Below are positions 24,010 to 25,441 of a stretch of 25,441 bases of DNA, piece after piece (positions within the stretch are counted from its first letter, which is position 1; each line of letters begins with the position of its first letter). The DNA lies in assembly GCA_002334985.1 (NCBI GenBank), contig DDBY01000212.1, positions 1-25,441 of the forward strand, read 5' to 3'. The DNA comes from Micavibrio sp. UBA2020. Lineage in GTDB: Bacteria > Pseudomonadota > Alphaproteobacteria > Micavibrionales > UBA2020. Position numbers and translations under genes: made by a program. The notes under the pieces are model-generated. The model was not told the origin of the DNA. It ran no database searches and saw only the letters and a program-made list of their open reading frames with translations.

Positions 24010-24441
24010 ATGCCGTCGGCGGAAGACAGCCGTATATTCGCCCTGCCGCAGCGGGAGATATATGCGCTGCTGATGGATGTGGAAAATTTTCCGTCCTATG
24101 TCCCTTATATCCGTGCGGCGCGTTTTATATCGCGCAAGGGGAAGGTGAGCATCGCCGAAGTAGATGTCGGCGTGCCTGGGTTGCATTTCAGCTACCGCTG
24201 CGAAATTACCGAAACGCCGTATGAAAAAATCTCCATCCGCGAGATTTCGGGGCCGTTTGAATACTTGCGCTGTGAAATGTTGTTCGAGGCGCTGGATGCA
24301 GGGCGTACGCGTGTGACGTACCGCTTTTCCTCGCGCTTCCGCTCCCGCCTTATGAATGCCGTCGCCGACCCTGTTTTCAACGTACAGCTGAAATCAACCT
24401 TGCGAGAACTCGCGCGGTTTATCAGGCGGCGTTCCGGTTAA
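24010..24441 (+). CDS. COQ10/RatA-like START-superfamily (SRPBCC) protein
   Basis: A 143-residue protein. SRIFALPQREIYALLMDVENFPSYVPYIRAARF at the N-terminus and VGVPGLHFSYRCEITETPYEKI, GPFEYLRCEMLFEAL and VTYRFSSRFRSRLMNAVADPVF form the standard COQ10/RatA domain, a hydrophobic-ligand-binding fold. Relatives include mitochondrial COQ10, which binds ubiquinone, and RatA, described as a ribosome-association toxin; most alphaproteobacterial members fit the COQ10 idea better. No RatB partner is adjacent. It starts 7 bases after the preceding stop without an obvious ribosome-binding site, so translation may be coupled. Its stop overlaps the convergent gene by 4 bases. Confidence 0.85.
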   Translation: MPSAEDSRIFALPQREIYALLMDVENFPSYVPYIRAARFISRKGKVSIAEVDVGVPGLHFSYRCEITETPYEKISIREISGPFEYLRCEMLFEALDAGRTRVTYRFSSRFRSRLMNAVADPVFNVQLKSTLRELARFIRRRSG

Positions 24442-25427
24442 GCGCCTTTGGGTGCCACGCTGCGCAGCGGATGCGCCGCCGGAAGGGTGGCGATTTTTTG
24501 TTCAAGTCTTGCCTTGATGCCATCCCATTCATTTCCTGTCAGGCGGACGTTCCGGCCGTTGTATGTGGCGTTGCCGTTTTGCAGCGGCTCCAGCAGGGCG
24601 CGGGTGCCTATATAAAAAGTATCGGACTGCACATCGGCACGCAGCGTGATGGCGGCGATGCGGCGGAAGGTTTCCTGCGTCAGTTTCTTGTCGCGTGCAG
24701 CGCGGAAGGCGCGGGCGAGGGATTTCAGGCGTGCCTCGTCCGGCGTATGCTGCCTTGCGTATTCCTTGGCGATTTTTGCGGTTTGGCCGGGCGTGAGCGA
24801 CACGAAATTGGCGCTTTCACGGTCCAGCAGGATTTTATCAACGGTGAAGGTCGTCAGATGCGACGTTTTGCCCGCCATGATGAATTGCACCGCGCGTTTC
24901 CATGACGCGTAACCAATATCGGTTTTTTGTCCGTCAAAGCGCTGGACATGACGGATGACGGCGTAAGCATCGGCGGTATTTTCCGCCAGCGTGCCGTGCG
25001 TTTCGGGGGACAGCACATGTCCGGTTTCGTGGTCGAACGTGCCGACATCATCCACGGCGCGGTTGGCGCGGTCGTAAAGCGGGTACTTGTCGCTGTGGAA
25101 AACGACGCTGCGAATATGGCGTTTGCTATCCAGATGGATGGTGTCGGAAAAAGATGTTTTCAGCCGTTTGGCCGTGCGCACCGTTTCCTGCAACTCTTCC
25201 GCCGCGCTGTCATCGTCTTCCAAGGCGTCCATCACGCGGGGCATGGCGATATAATCATCGTTGGCGGCATCGACAAAAACAGTGTTCTTGGCGATTTCGG
25301 GATGGTCTTTCACAGCCTTGCGCGCGGCCTCGCGGAAATCGAAGCGCAGGGTTGATATATCTTTTTCCGGCGCCGGGCGGTGCTTTGGCGGCATGCGCGT
25401 AACTTTCTTGCGAAAAGGGAGCTTCAT
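24438..25427 (-). CDS. Unrecognised protein with HETGH...ExxAD zincin-like motif
   Basis: A 329-residue protein I do not recognise. The core holds FDHETGHVL at about 131-139, an HExxH motif with H133, E134 and H137, followed by AENTADAYA with E149 and D153. This HExxH plus ExxAD layout resembles gluzincin metallopeptidases such as the M48 group, so a zinc-dependent peptidase is possible. There is no signal peptide and no membrane helix; the first 20 residues are strongly basic. The C-terminal third is helical and charged. The ATG at 25427 has no strong ribosome-binding site, and M12 (MPPKHRP) is an alternative. The gene faces the COQ10/RatA-like gene; its upstream context is beyond the window. 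Confidence 0.7.
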   Translation of the reverse strand: MKLPFRKKVTRMPPKHRPAPEKDISTLRFDFREAARKAVKDHPEIAKNTVFVDAANDDYIAMPRVMDALEDDDSAAEELQETVRTAKRLKTSFSDTIHLDSKRHIRSVVFHSDKYPLYDRANRAVDDVGTFDHETGHVLSPETHGTLAENTADAYAVIRHVQRFDGQKTDIGYASWKRAVQFIMAGKTSHLTTFTVDKILLDRESANFVSLTPGQTAKIAKEYARQHTPDEARLKSLARAFRAARDKKLTQETFRRIAAITLRADVQSDTFYIGTRALLEPLQNGNATYNGRNVRLTGNEWDGIKARLEQKIATLPAAHPLRSVAPKGA

Positions 25428-25441
25428 TTGGATTGTTACAT

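Noticed and set aside
24010..24441. RatA toxin of a RatAB pair
   Set aside because: No RatB-like gene is adjacent, and the family in Alphaproteobacteria fits a COQ10-like quinone-related role at least as well.
1..25441. CRISPR arrays, tRNA/rRNA genes, insertion sequences or prophage genes
   Set aside because: Reading both strands by eye showed no regularly spaced direct repeats, cloverleaf-like segments, transposase or phage-protein frames.

Overview
The window looks like a stretch of chromosome from a free-living, Gram-negative alphaproteobacterium with a moderately high GC content. The reasons are: (i) the outer-membrane run bamA-ompH-lpxD-fabZ-lpxA-lpxI-lpxB, with lpxI rather than lpxH, as in many Alphaproteobacteria; (ii) a DciA-type helicase-loader gene divergent from mutY; (iii) an efp / inositol-monophosphatase cluster and a COQ10/RatA-like gene; (iv) a small heat-shock gene with a ROSE-like RNA thermometer leader. 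Genus cannot be fixed from the sequence alone. No rRNA, tRNA, CRISPR array, insertion sequence or prophage is seen; this is mostly core genome with a few unrecognised genes.

Layout. 1-8972 (+): a dense, partly translationally coupled cluster for outer-membrane biogenesis. It holds the 3' end of bamA, an OmpH/Skp chaperone, five lipid A or fatty-acid genes, and a 1084-residue AsmA-family protein overlapping lpxB by 4 bp. 8990-10816 (-): a small ribbon-helix-helix regulator and class II fumarase. 10952-14849 (+): valS followed by a hotdog-fold protein, a nucleoside-deoxyribosyltransferase-like protein and a small membrane-anchored protein. 14996-15996 (-): Hsp20 and ribosomal protein L31. 16204-17988 (+): an ABC exporter half-transporter. 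17995-18077: a two-hairpin dispersed-repeat-like element. 18098-22025 (-): OmpA-domain protein, inositol monophosphatase, an unlisted 54-codon ORF, EF-P and DciA. 22055-24441 (+): mutY, a secreted unknown and a COQ10/RatA-like protein. 24438-25427 (-): an unrecognised protein with an HETGH zincin-like motif.

The first third makes and installs the outer membrane. LpxA, LpxD, LpxI and LpxB catalyse successive lipid A steps, FabZ supplies the acyl chains, Skp/OmpH and BamA handle outer-membrane proteins, and the AsmA-like protein may act in lipid transport. The remaining genes are mostly translation, DNA-repair and metabolic housekeeping.

The most interesting regulatory signal is the roughly 117-nt leader of hsp20 (15473-15589, minus strand). 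Its last hairpin sequesters the Shine-Dalgarno sequence with a single bulged G, the hallmark of ROSE RNA thermometers. Other points of interest are the two-hairpin repeat with compensated arms, a palindrome over the predicted promoter of the ribbon-helix-helix gene, the zincin-like orphan, and the lpxB-asmA coupling.
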